Below the pieces are notes generated by a model. That model was not told the DNA's origin. It saw only the letters and a program-made list of their open reading frames with translations, and did no database searches. This document shows positions 9,678-19,007 of a stretch of 19,671 nucleotides of DNA, piece by piece. This stretch comes from Thoreauomyces humboldtii (Eukaryota > Chytridiomycota > Chytridiomycetes > Spizellomycetales > Powellomycetaceae): positions 1 through 19,671 of the forward strand of contig JADGJA010000403.1 in NCBI GenBank assembly GCA_027596035.1, written 5' to 3'. The stretch's first letter is position 1. Each line of letters opens with the position of its first letter. Position numbers and translations under genes: made by a program.

Positions 9678-11494
9678 ATGTCAATGGGGAGCGCCTTCAG
9701 CCAGAACCTTGGGGTGGGAGTACAGAGTGCGATCCTTTCCTACCGATACTGGACCTGCGCATTCGATCTCCAGGCGCAGCCGTTGTCCCTACGATCTCTA
9801 CTCCTCCACGTTCCTCCTCTCTCGATTCGGAACTCTCTCGTCAAGTCGTTTCGGGAACCGTATACTTCTCCTCTGAGCCGCCCGTCCTCGCAGCCTGCCG
9901 ACTTCAACTTTCCGAAGCGCAGCACCCCTACCGCAATTGACAGCCTCTGCAACGACCACATGCTGGCGACTGCTGACGCCGCGCACGCCGAGAACGCCGG
10001 CGGGGCCGGCAATGCGGGCGCCACATGTGACCAGATGTACAAGACGCTCCGTCAGCGGAAAGGCTCCAAACGGACTCGACCTGCCATCTCTCATCCCATC
10101 CCTCAACACGACATTCTTTTCGCAAACAGCAAGACCATCCGCAAGAGCAGCGGGGAGGTCTCTCCCGTCGTCGTCTCGACCGTCGCGCCAGAGGCGAGAA
10201 ACGCACGGCCAGCTTTGGGTGGGATGCTGTTCTCGCCACCGCCAAGACCGCAGGAGGAACCACTCGTCCGCCGGCCCGCGCAACAACAACGAACGGGAAC
10301 GGAGCAGCAGCAGGATGGAGCTCGCTTCGGGACTGTGGGCGCACCGCGACGGGCCGCAAGCTCCCAAGCTGTGCGCAAGCAGCAGCCGAGGCTGCGACCT
10401 TCCCTCGCCTCTCTCGCAACCTTTCCCGCACCGGAACCCACGGAAAAGGAGGACATAATGTCCCCGACACTTTCATCACCGGTATCACAAGCCGTCAGTT
10501 CCTGTCCAGCTACCGCGAGTTTTGAGAAGATGCACTCGTTAGCCGAGGCCGAGTTCTTCTTTCTGGGAAGACCGCTTATGGGACATGACCGAGCTTTCCT
10601 ACAGCAGCATGTGGTGTACAAGCCAACTGTTGATCGCGATGGTGCCTTGGGGCGGAAACGCAAGGTGAAGGAGACTTCAAGCCGTTATAGCACTTTTGCG
10701 AGGATACCAGCCTAAAAATGCTGATGGATGTTCCCACAGATTCTGCTCTTTGATGACATGCTTGTCTATGGCACACCTCTTGACGGACTCACCAGCGATG
10801 ATCTGGTGGGGGCATATGATCGACAAACTGTGCTGGTTCTAGCGAACCTCGAGGTGTTTCCGATTGACGCCGAAGGTGAGCTGCTCCTGGACCAACTGCT
10901 CGAGATATACATCCTGACCCTTCACCCTCTACCAACAGGTCATCCAATGGTGGACATCGAGACCCCTACGCAAGCTCTCCGGGTAGTATTCGACAAAAGG
11001 TCTCAGCGAGACGAGTGGATCGACGCTGTGCGCATAGCCGCCCGGAGCTGCCGCCTGTCTGCCCGCCAGGGGAACCGACGTTCCACTGCAACACGACGGA
11101 CCAATTCAATGACGGAATGGGGGTTTGCCAAGCTGTGGCATGGGGTAGAGATGGCGGCCAACAAGCGCGGCACTGTGGTACCCAAGCGAGCGAGCTTCTC
11201 TTCAAAAACGCTTAGCAGTCTGGATGCCCTATCGACGGGCTGGATCCCGGACGAAGAAGCTTCCGTCTGCATGATTTGTCGGGCTACGAAGTTCTCGGTG
11301 CTGGTACGAAAACATCATTGCAGGTAAGGTGAAAGGCAAAGTGTCTGTAGCTCTCGTGAACTACCTCAAGGCTAACAACCGGGACCTCCTTACTTTCTTT
11401 TTCCAGACGATGCGGTCGGGTCATTTGTTGGAAGTGTTCGGTGATGGAAGCCGCCGTCCGATCGTGCAGCGAGTGCGCCGTGGACGGCTCATAA
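9678..11494 (+). CDS. PH-FYVE domain protein (Phafin-like)
   Basis: Three exons, 9678-10664, 10740-11323 and 11407-11494 (introns of 75 and 83 nt), give 552 residues. Proteins with a PH domain followed by FYVE bind phosphatidylinositol 3-phosphate and work on endosomes or autophagic membranes. Residues 1-290 are low-complexity and Ser/Pro/Gln-rich. The PH domain spans about 300-445 and crosses intron 1: GRPLMGHDRAF, RKRK-ILLFDDMLVYGTP, then LRVVFDKRSQRDEWIDAV, the C-terminal PH helix with its conserved Trp. FYVE fills 497-552 with WIPD, CMIC, RKHHCRRCG, VICWKC and RSCSEC; all eight zinc-binding Cys are present once intron 2 is removed. The protein ends right after the finger. An in-frame TGA at 9651 bounds the N terminus. 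The first ATG is 9678; ATG 9684 or 9960 (458 residues) are alternatives, and 9960 would leave a more normal promoter length. Confidence 0.83.
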
Positions 11495-11763
11495 ACTGTC
11501 CTTCGTCCACGCCACCATTGACGTGTCGGTAGATAGTCCTCCATGTGTGTCTCTCGACACAACCGTAAAACTCGTCGATATGGACCTCACTTCCGTTTCC
11601 GTTTCTTTCAGCTTCCCCAGTCTCCATAAATTAACAAACAGAACAGCGCTCGCAGCCTTCTCTTCTCGAAATCCGCGCTGGCCTCCGATCGATGCATACG
11701 CAATCCGCTTTCTCCGACCCGTTTCTCTCTCTCGCCAGTACCCCGCGACAGAGGGAGAAAGCT
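11495..11763. other. Convergent 3' intergenic region, PH-FYVE / SERF-like
   Basis: These 269 bp lie between two stop codons on opposite strands and hold both 3' UTRs. I see no other feature in them. Confidence 0.5.
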
Positions 11764-12145
11764 CTACTTTGCTGCCGCCCCCTCGGCAGCAATCTTTGCC
11801 GCTTTGGCAGCCTGCTTCTCCTGAAGCACTTTTGCGTCGCTAGTGCAAAAAGAAAGGTGTGAGTTCTTCGGTATATCCTTCCAGCCTCAGAGGGGCCTCT
11901 TCCACGCAAAGGAAGAGAGCTCTTTGAGCTGCGGAGAGGAGTCACTCACTGCTCTTTCCGTTGGGCGTGGGTCATGTCGTCCTTGCGAACTCCCTTTCCG
12001 TCCGTCTTCTTTGCTGCCTTTGCGCGAGCGATTTCACGTTGGTTTCCGCCTGTTTTTTTTTTTTGTTTGCCCATCAGATGTCAGTAAAAGTGGAGCATTC
12101 TCTTTGAAGCACGAGAACCATGGTCGTGGTATGCTTACGGGTCAT
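11764..12145 (-). CDS. SERF/4F5-family small protein
   Basis: Three tiny coding exons, 12145-12139 (7 nt), 12049-11950 and 11839-11764, separated by introns of 89 and 110 nt, give 60 residues. Translation starts MTR-GNQREIARAKAAKK, the hallmark of the 4F5/SERF family (small, highly charged proteins that bind disordered and amyloid-prone proteins and RNA). The middle reads VRKDDMTHAQRKE and the C end DAKVLQEKQAAKAAK, both family-typical. The first exon codes only ATG-ACC-C; the donor is GTAAGC, and a consensus ACTGAC branch site lies in intron 1. No exon is long enough to stand out as an open frame by itself. Intron 1 ends in a run of A residues before CAG. The residue at the second junction is His under the simplest GTGAGT...TAG splicing. 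The gene lies tail-to-tail with the PH-FYVE gene and downstream of the SET gene on the same strand. Confidence 0.85.
12053..12064. repeat. T12 run, poly-A before the SERF 3' splice site
   Basis: Twelve T on the plus strand read as A12 on the coding strand, directly before the CAG acceptor of SERF intron 1, where a pyrimidine tract would be expected. Confidence 0.85.
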
Positions 12146-12532
12146 GCTTGATTGCGTCTATGGGGTCTGTGGGAATGGAGCTTCTTGTGAGAACTGGGAG
12201 AGGTATGGCCAGGGGACATCCGTGTCGCCCTCCGCTTTGTGACCCCTGGACCTCCGGACATTTGCCATCGAAAGAGGCTGTCGAAAGGGCCTGCCTGCAA
12301 AGTTTTTGGCATGTGTTCCGAGGGTCCCGCCAGATGGTAGAAGTAAAGGGCGATGAAGGGAGGGGTCATGAAGCAGTTCACGTCGAACAGAGGGGAGAGA
12401 TCATCAATTAGCTGTATCATATATAAAGTTGTAAATTAGGGGATCATAAACCAGTCAGATGTCGCATCAGGTCTCCGTCTAGGTCTAGGTCTCTCTTTCT
12501 CTCTGCCGTCTCTGTCTCGGCTGTTGCCTCCT
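12146..12532 (-). promoter_or_regulatory. Intergenic region between the SET and SERF-like genes
   Basis: Both neighbours are on the minus strand, so these 387 bp hold the SET 3' UTR and the SERF promoter. A TATATAAA-like element (atcatatataaag, about 12417-12429) is AT-rich on both strands and could serve as a TATA box for SERF or a 3'-end signal for SET. Next to the SET stop is a C/T-rich stretch with taggtc repeats (about 12470-12500). Open frames here show no family features. Confidence 0.45.
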
Positions 12533-13268
12533 TCACGAAGAAGCATGCGTCTTCAAGAGCTCCCGGATGTGCGGACTCAGGTATTGTCCGGTCATGGTTC
12601 CCGCCGGAACGTCCTTTGCTCCCGACACTCGCTTGATGCACTGCGACGCGCCGCACCAGCAGTCGAACGGTTGGCTCATCTCCCACTCGGTGGACGGGTA
12701 GAAGAACGTCATCTCATCTCCTGCCTGCAAAAGTTTCAAGAGACGGGGGTCAGCCAGCGAAAGGGATGATGGAGGAGGTTTTCGATCATCCGAGCTCTTT
12801 TCACCTTGAGATCCCGGGCCGCAACCACCTGCATCCTTTCCGTGTCGATCGTCGCGGCAGGGTTGCAGGAGTGGTTCATGTACACCAACTGGGATCCGAG
12901 CTCGATGTGCGTGTCTGCGCTGACCTGCACCGACGACCATCTATGTGGGTTGGAAGAGGGGGGGGGGGGCATGTTCCGTCAGGGTACCTTTAGCTCAACG
13001 CATGCGACCTTGAAAAGCGATGCACGCTGCGTCTGACCTCTTTTCGGCTTCCTGAAAACCCTCGATGGAAGCGATCACTTCCCCGGCTTGGAAGGAACGG
13101 GTCACGACCAGTTTGGACTTGAAGTCGCCGTCGGTTCCGTTCCGGATGACCTCGGTGTTGGGTACTGGCCTGCGACCGTGAAACCAGGGAGAGTGAGCTG
13201 AAGCCACGTCCGAAGAGAGGGAACGGACGGAGGGATGAGTCTTACAGTTCGTTGTTGATGCTAGACAT
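12533..13268 (-). CDS. Small stand-alone SET-domain protein
   Basis: Four exons (13268-13246, 13169-13038, 12940-12805, 12724-12533; introns of 76, 97 and 80 nt) give 160 residues. SET proteins are mostly lysine methyltransferases using S-adenosylmethionine. The spliced protein starts MSSINNELPVPNTEVI, continues DGDFKSKLVVTRSFQAGEVI (a SET-N-like strand region) and has the catalytic-core motif VYMNHSCNPAATID near 80-95, then DLK-AGDEMTFFYPSTEWEM (GDE-x-x-F-x-Y motif) and a Cys cluster FDCWCGASQC like a post-SET zinc site. There is no pre-SET, PHD, MYND or other domain; it is close to a minimal SET fold and resembles a group of short, poorly studied fungal SET proteins. Substrate and location are unknown. 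All four exons join in frame. Intron 2 contains a C12 run on the coding strand. The start is the only ATG before the first donor in this frame. Confidence 0.87.
12958..12969. repeat. G12 homopolymer in SET intron 2
   Basis: Twelve G on the plus strand, C12 on the coding strand, lie about 17 bp upstream of the acceptor of intron 2 of the SET gene and form part of its pyrimidine tract. Its length may be uncertain in the assembly. Confidence 0.85.
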
Positions 13269-14020
13269 TTTGCACTTTTCGATGTGATGTATGTACAGAA
13301 AGACGTGGATGCGAAGAGGACAAGACGGAGACGAGGGTCTTCTAAACACAGACAGACCATAGGGGAGAAGCGTTTTTGCCGAGGAAGCGCTTTAGCCGGG
13401 GGGCGAAGGGGTGAGGGAAGACGCGAAAGGAAAACGCGCCGACGGCAACCAGCCAAAGCCAGCCACCCGCCCTCCGGGGGGGACTTGCGCCTCTCACGTG
13501 CCTGTAACCAATACCGGGTCTGTACAGACTCCCGGACCGAATCCCTCCGGGTCGGACATGGTCCTGTACAAAGGGACCCGAAGAAAGGCTGACGGACTTG
13601 TGAGGGCCGTTCTGTCCATCGCGAGACGCTCGTCAACGCCGCTGAAGAAAAAGTTTGCTCTTAGCTTCGCTGGGAGGTGAAGAACGTCCACGATGTGCCG
13701 GTCCCAAACTCTTTGCTCCCCTCCCCCTCCCCCCCGCGTAGGCCCATGGTACAAGATGGCGATTGGGAAAGTTTCTAGCGGTACCTGTGCAGAACGGTCC
13801 ATGTTCCCATGGGAACTGGGGAGAAAGGCGGCGGGGAAGGGAACGTGATCAAGAAAGGGTTGTACGGCAAGAGCGCGTATCGTGTGTACGCTGGTCTTTT
13901 TCTCCCTCCTTCCTCTCTTTCCCTTGCCCACCACCTTCCGTTGGCATTTGCAACAAGCATCTGTATTGAGCCAACTGCGAACGGTCTCCCTATAAAGACC
14001 TTCCAAGAGCTTTTAAGTAC
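13269..14020. promoter_or_regulatory. Divergent intergenic region, SET / oligopeptidase B-like
   Basis: These 752 bp lie between divergent start codons. They contain a perfect 12-bp palindrome, gtctgtacagac (13518-13529), a C-rich stretch (13722-13738) and TATAAAG at 13991-13997, very close to the oligopeptidase ATG. C/T-rich blocks at 13898-13945 resemble fungal promoter sequence. Open frames on both strands here have no recognisable product. Confidence 0.5.
13991..13997 (+). promoter_or_regulatory. TATA box, oligopeptidase B-like gene
   Basis: TATAAAG begins 30 bp before the first ATG at 14021. With a usual TATA-to-start spacing near 30 bp, some transcripts would begin at or after that ATG and would have to use a later one, such as ATG 14207. 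Confidence 0.5.
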
Positions 14021-16870
14021 ATGCTCCGTTCCCTTCGTACGGCATCACCGAGATCGTATCGTCAAGTCGCCACCCGTTTCGTTCTGTTCTCCATCTCCGG
14101 CGCAGCACTCGGCATCCTCGCTCGCCCCTACTTCTCAGCGCCCAGCAGGATCTTCCACTTTGCCGCTTCCACAACTTCCTCTCCCGCAAACAAAGCGCAA
14201 ACAGACATGTCCTCAGTCATATCCAACATGATGGCCACCGCTAGTCTCGGCGGCAACTCGATCTCGCCCCCCGTCGCGAACAAGATCCTTCACACCGTAC
14301 GCGTTCGAGAAGGAGAAGGGCAATGTGGGCGCGAGGAAGCTGACTTTCTTCGACGATCCAGCACAAGTATTTGAACGTCGAAACGCCCGACAACTACCAC
14401 TGGATGAAGGACATGAACAAGGAAAAGAGGCCGGAAATCATCTCCTATCTGACCGAGGAGAACAAATACACCCAGGCTCTGCACCTGGACCACAATGCCA
14501 AGCTGATCGAGACCATCTACGACGAGTTCGTCTCTCGGGTGCAAGAAGACGATGCCGACCCACCTGTCTACAAAGCACCTTTCCACTACTACAAGCGCAC
14601 GGAGAAGGGCAAGCAATATCCCATTTACGCCCGCAAGAAGGGAGACATGTCCGCACCCGAGGAGGTGCTGCTCGACCAGAACCAACTGGACTTTGAGTTC
14701 CAGTCGCTTGGCTTGTACAAGGTCTCGCCCGACCATTCGATCCTCGCGTATAGCTTGGACACCGTGGGAGACGAGATCCACACCATCTATTTCAAGAACC
14801 TTGCGACCGGCAAGCTCCTGGAGGGCGACAGTCTCAAGGGAGAAGAGATTGAGTGGACCAATGACCAAAGGGCCGTTTACTACACGATCCTCGACGACAT
14901 TCACCGACAGCACAAGGTCTTCAAGCATGTTCTGGGCACGGACCCTGCTTCTGACCAACTGATCTTCCACGAAGAGGACGAGAAGTTCATGGTGTCTATT
15001 CACAAGAGCGTCTCGCAGCAGTATATCTTCATATCGTCCGCGAGCTCCTTGACAACCGAGATGAGCTTGCTCGATGCGGCTACCGGCGAAGGCAGTAAGT
15101 TCAGATTCCTTTCCGCTCCCTTGAGCCCCTTTGAAAAGAGACCTTTTGCTTATCTTCTGGTCTAGACCTTCGTGTATTTAGCCCTCGCAAGTTTCGTCAT
15201 CAGTACCAGGTGGAGCATCAAGAAAACCGGTTCCTGGTTTTGACGGACGGAAGTGGTGAATTTCTGAACTTCAAACTCTGCTCCTGCCCTTTGGTGAGCG
15301 CCTTTTCGAACCCCGCTTTCTTTAAAAACATTACGTGGACTGATTTCTGTGGGTTTGAAGGATGCCACTTCCGCTGACAACTGGGAGGACATTCTACCAT
15401 ACGATCCGCTGGTCCATCTCACGGGACTTCATGCCTTCAAAACACATGTCGCTCTCTACAGCCGTACGAATGCGTTAGAGCAGATTCAAATCATCAAATC
15501 TTCCGAGTTGGGCAAAGCCATAACGAAAGGATCCTCCTCGTACACGCTCGAGTTCGACGAGCCGTTGTACACAGTTGCTGCAGCCGGCTCATCCTCGCAA
15601 AGCTATGATGGATCCATTTTGCGGTTCAGTTACTCGTCTCCTCTGACGCCTCCCCGTGTCCTCGAGCACGACACTGCTAGCAACACTCATAAGATCCTGA
15701 AGCAGACCAATGTTCCCAACTACGATCCATCGAAGTATGTCATGAAGCTCATCTACGCGCCATTGCCCAAGGGCACCGAGAACGCCACCGCACCTGGCAA
15801 CACCCCAATTCCTACGCAGGTCCCCATTCAGGTCATTCACCGCAAAGACCTGGTTCTGGACGGGAAGAACCCCTGCCTCCTGTACGGTTACGGCTCGTAC
15901 GGCATCTCGATCGATCCGGATTTCCAGCAGCGCGTCTTCAGCTACGTGGATCGCGGTTACGTCTACGCCACGGCCAACATCAGGGGAGGTGGCGAGTGCG
16001 GACGCGCGTGGCACTGGACCGGAAAGTTCCTGCAGAAGAAGAACACCTTCGAAGACTTCGCGGCAGCTGCCAAGGCCCTTGTAGAACAGAAGTTCACGTC
16101 ACCGGACCGAACGGCCATCGAGGGTCGGTCAGCCGGTGGTTTGCTCATCGGAGCTGTCCTCAACCGGAATCCCGAGATCGCAGCCGTCGCTATTGCCGGC
16201 GTGCCTTTCGTGGACGTCATCAACACGATGATGGATGATAAGGTGGGTAACCTATCAAATAGGCTGGGCGTAAGAACTGAGCTCACATCCGGCCCTTTCA
16301 AGATCCCACTCACGATCAACGAGTACGAAGAGTGGGGCAACCCCAACGAGCGGGAGTACTTTGACTACATGAGCGAGTACTCGCCATACGACAACCTTGC
16401 GCCGAGCAAACACGTAAGATGTAGTGCTTAGGAGTCAGTGACGAACACGGAAATCCCTCTGACGTGCTACTTTCCACATCAGTTTCCCGATGTGCTCGTG
16501 AAAGCTGGATTGAACGACCCTCGTGTGCAGTACTGGGAGGTTAGTCACAAGAAGGAGTATTTGTCGCTTTCCATCATATTATAACTCTTCCCACGTACTC
16601 TAGCCGGCAAAGTGGGTCGCCAAGGCTCGCGTGGTCCATGCTGATCACGCCAAGCAGGGAAAGGTGAAGCTTTGGTCGAAACACGAGGATCACCACCGTG
16701 TTTGTTAACAGGATCATTATTTCTTCCACCAGATCATCGTCTTCGATTGCAAGATGGGATCAGGGCACTTTGGACACAGCGGCCGGTACGCGTATTTGAA
16801 GGAAGCGGCCGCTGATTACGCCTTCGTGATCGACCGGGTAGCCAAGAGCATTGAGAAGAGCAAGTCTTAG
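14021..16870 (+). CDS. Oligopeptidase B-like S9 serine peptidase
   Basis: Eight exons (14021-14296, 14368-15094, 15166-15293, 15361-16242, 16303-16413, 16483-16539, 16604-16663, 16733-16870) give 792 residues. Oligopeptidase B (S9A, prolyl oligopeptidase clan) cuts short peptides after basic residues. Residues 1-40 (MLRSLRTASPRSYRQVATRF) are Arg/Ser-rich without acids and look like a mitochondrial presequence, followed by a hydrophobic patch. Met63 (14207) is an alternative start. The N-terminal family motif is PPVANKILHT-YLNVETPDNYHWMKD, restored by removing a 71-nt intron with a CTGAC branch site. The propeller follows to about residue 510. The hydrolase domain shows YGYGSYG, NIRGGGECGRAWH, Ser634 in EGRSAGG, FVDVINTM, Asp720 in GLNDPRVQYWEPAKW and His759 in GSGHFGHSGR, so the catalytic triad is complete. 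Intron 4 (60 nt) has no in-frame stop; it is removed because family members run directly from FVDVINTMMD to IPLT-EYEEWGNP. Substrate range is inferred. Confidence 0.9.
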
Positions 16871-16994
16871 TACTTAGTTGGAGGAAGCTAGTTTGTGTAG
16901 CTATCGCCACTGCCATTCCTAAAAGCCTTATATTTCTCGATAACTTTTGCCAAAATCTTACAAACTTTGAGATCTCGAATCAGAGGAGTATCTC
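16871..16994. other. Convergent 3' spacer, oligopeptidase B-like / membrane protein
   Basis: These 124 bp lie between two stop codons on opposite strands and are AT-richer than their surroundings (ttatatttctcgataac), consistent with shared 3'-end signals. Confidence 0.5.
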
Positions 16995-18021
16995 TCATTC
17001 CCTGCCAGCAGCGATGTCGCGCAAAACTAGACCCAGCGGCCGTGAATCCTCCTCCTCCTCCTCCCTAGACCTCATAACCAACGCCAACGGCCGCTCGTCG
17101 TCGTCTTCCTCAATCTGCCTCGTCGAGGGATCCGGGCGTGGTCGGAACACGTCGACCGGAGGACCTCTCATGCTTCTTCGGACCGAGTGCGTGGTGAGAA
17201 CTGCTGTTGGAACCTCGACCGTAGGGCTGTCGAACGGGTTGTGAGGGACGACCTGAACGCTGGTCATGAACCCATCATCGTTGGGATCGGTTGGAAAGCC
17301 GCGAGGCTTGATCTCCTGGGCGTGTCTGAACTCGGAGCGAAGACGTGCGCAGAGAGTTGCGAATAGCGCACAATCCACCACTAGCTGTCAGGTTTGGAAA
17401 CCCACCATTTTCTGTCATGAGCAATGGAATCTTTCAGATCGCAAAGCGCAAACGCTGGTCCAGCTTACCATGGCACCCCAGACGGCCAGTCTCCAAGTAC
17501 ATCCTCCACTTCCCAGTCCACAGTATTCGGACTCTCCGTACTCGGGCAATCGCATCCCGACGACGGGCACGCGGGCGATCTCGACCACCCACGACATCAG
17601 AGACGCGGAGTCGGGGTCGATGGAGGAGGAGCCACCAGCGTCGTCGCCTGCCTCGGTGGGTTGGTTCATGATGAGGACGAGACCGAGCAGATCCGAGATC
17701 CAGCGCAAGGCGAAGAAGACCGTGTACAGGACTTTTCCGTGTGATCGATCCTGATGACCAAAGGGAGATACCCAGTCAGCCTTGCGTGAGGCCATGGAGA
17801 CCTCGACTGATTCCCGTTTTTCTTACCCGTGTTACGGAAGCCTTGCCGTATGCCGCGATGACTACGTATAGAACCGGTAGCACGACGGTAGCTGGCGAAA
17901 GACCTTTATAGTCTTGAGACACCTTCGCAAGCGTTACCAGGAACAGGAACGTCGAACAAAGCTGTAAGAAGAAGTCCCACTCGTCAGTCAGCCATCTGTA
18001 GCATCATTTCCCTTCATCGCC

Positions 18022-18056
<35 letters not shown>

Positions 18057-18589
18057 ATACTCCTTACCACATCCGATCCAATGACAGCGACGCTCCACCA
18101 CCTCAAACCACCCCTTCGCATCGTCAAGCTCTCTGAACTCTCGAACCCCGTTCCATCGTCCCACACCGTCCCGTCCGCACCACTCGTAGCAGCAGCAGCG
18201 TCGTAACCAGGCGGAGGTCCCGCGGGCTCGTAGGGCGGAAGGACGTCCTGCTGAGATCGCATGTTCGTGAAATGGAGTTGCGACAACCTTCGACTGTTTC
18301 TCATGAACTCGGGAAACGTCAGATCGGACGTCGAGTACGTGTGAGCCGCTCGAGGGAACCCCGGTGGCTGGACGGTGGGGAGAGTGGATGAAGAGGAGGA
18401 AGAAGACGTGGAGGATCGTTTGGGACGGACGGTGGATTTCGAGACGTGCGAGGCGGGCAGTGTCGTCGGAAAGACGTCGGTGGTGGACTCTTCTTCGCGA
18501 CCGGCGACCTCGTCGAGCGTGAGCATTGAGAGAACGTGGGCATCCTCGGCCTGCGAGGTGGTTACAGAGGGAGTTTGTGGGCAAGACAT
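16995..18589 (-). CDS. Membrane protein of unknown function, 4-5 helices
   Basis: Four exons (18589-18068, 17961-17827, 17750-17469, 17384-16995; introns of 106, 76 and 84 nt, all phase 0) give 442 residues. I do not recognise the family. Residues 1-155 are Ser/Thr/Pro-rich and look cytosolic, with a Ser run near 83-89 and a PPYEPAGPPPGY stretch resembling PY-type ubiquitin-ligase docking motifs. Hydrophobic helices follow: WWSVAVIGSDV-LCSTFLFLV (across intron 1), PATVVLPVLYVVIAAYG, VLYTVFFALRWISDLLGLVLIM, a weaker one near SLMSWVVEIARV, and LAVWGAM-LVVDCALFATLC (across intron 3). Two introns fall inside membrane helices and splicing makes each helix continuous, which supports the model. The C tail is hydrophilic and acidic, with ERPLALVMR repeated as SRPLGLVLR. 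The gene is tail-to-tail with the oligopeptidase gene. Confidence 0.75.
18026..18055. repeat. (GAT)10 microsatellite in intron 1 of the membrane-protein gene
   Basis: Ten perfect GAT triplets on the plus strand, ATC on the coding strand, start about 11 nt downstream of the intron 1 donor at 18067. If the intron is not removed, the frame reads a run of isoleucines and then stops. Confidence 0.9.
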
Positions 18590-18738
18590 TTTTCGGTAGC
18601 GTGCAACTGGTTTCGACCAGAAACAACGGCTGGGGCAGTGCTTTGTTGGGAATTCTGTATGGAATGGACTGCCTCTTCCTACGAACGAGACCGAACAAGA
18701 AATCTGACCGCACTATGCCCTGACACCTCTTCCAATGT

Positions 18739-18762
18739 ATGCGCGTTCATATGCGCGTTCAT
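18739..18762. repeat. Exact 12-bp tandem duplication atgcgcgttcat
   Basis: Two head-to-tail copies with no mismatch, 150 bp upstream of the membrane-protein start codon. A GCGCAT half just after it (18766-18771) could pair with ATGCGC to form a small hairpin. Confidence 0.9.
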
Positions 18763-18983
18763 GCGGCGCATATTTTTTTGCTCGCGAGTGCTTCAAGTCG
18801 GGCCAGAAAAATGACGAACGCGTATAGCTGTCCAGCGAGGCTTACGGCACGAGTTGGACACACAAACAAAACCAGTCTCCCGGAGGCGGGTTGGAGGGTT
18901 TGTCGGACCCTTTTCTGAAGTCCCTGACCTAGGAAGACTTGGTGCGGCCACCATTCTCCCAGCCTTCTTTCCGGCTCACAAGA

Positions 18984-19007
18984 GTCTGGAGTTCTGTCTG
19001 GAGTTCT
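18984..19007. repeat. Exact 12-bp tandem duplication gtctggagttct
   Basis: Two head-to-tail copies with no mismatch in non-coding sequence. It is the second 12-bp duplication within 250 bp, with a different unit. Confidence 0.9.

Noticed and set aside
9798..10663. Several minus-strand frames opposite the PH-FYVE gene
   Set aside because: They are shadows in a low-complexity coding region; none shows a domain.
12148..12411. Plus-strand frame of 87 codons between the SERF-like and SET genes
   Set aside because: No family similarity visible; the region is better explained as SET 3' UTR and SERF promoter.
12995..13636. One long minus-strand protein including the SET N-terminal exon
   Set aside because: Only the segment after the 13170 acceptor fits the SET family; the upstream part is intron 1 and promoter sequence.
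18026..18055. Poly-isoleucine membrane segment as a real protein feature
   Set aside because: It is a microsatellite in an intron with a good donor, branch site and acceptor; splicing restores a normal membrane helix.
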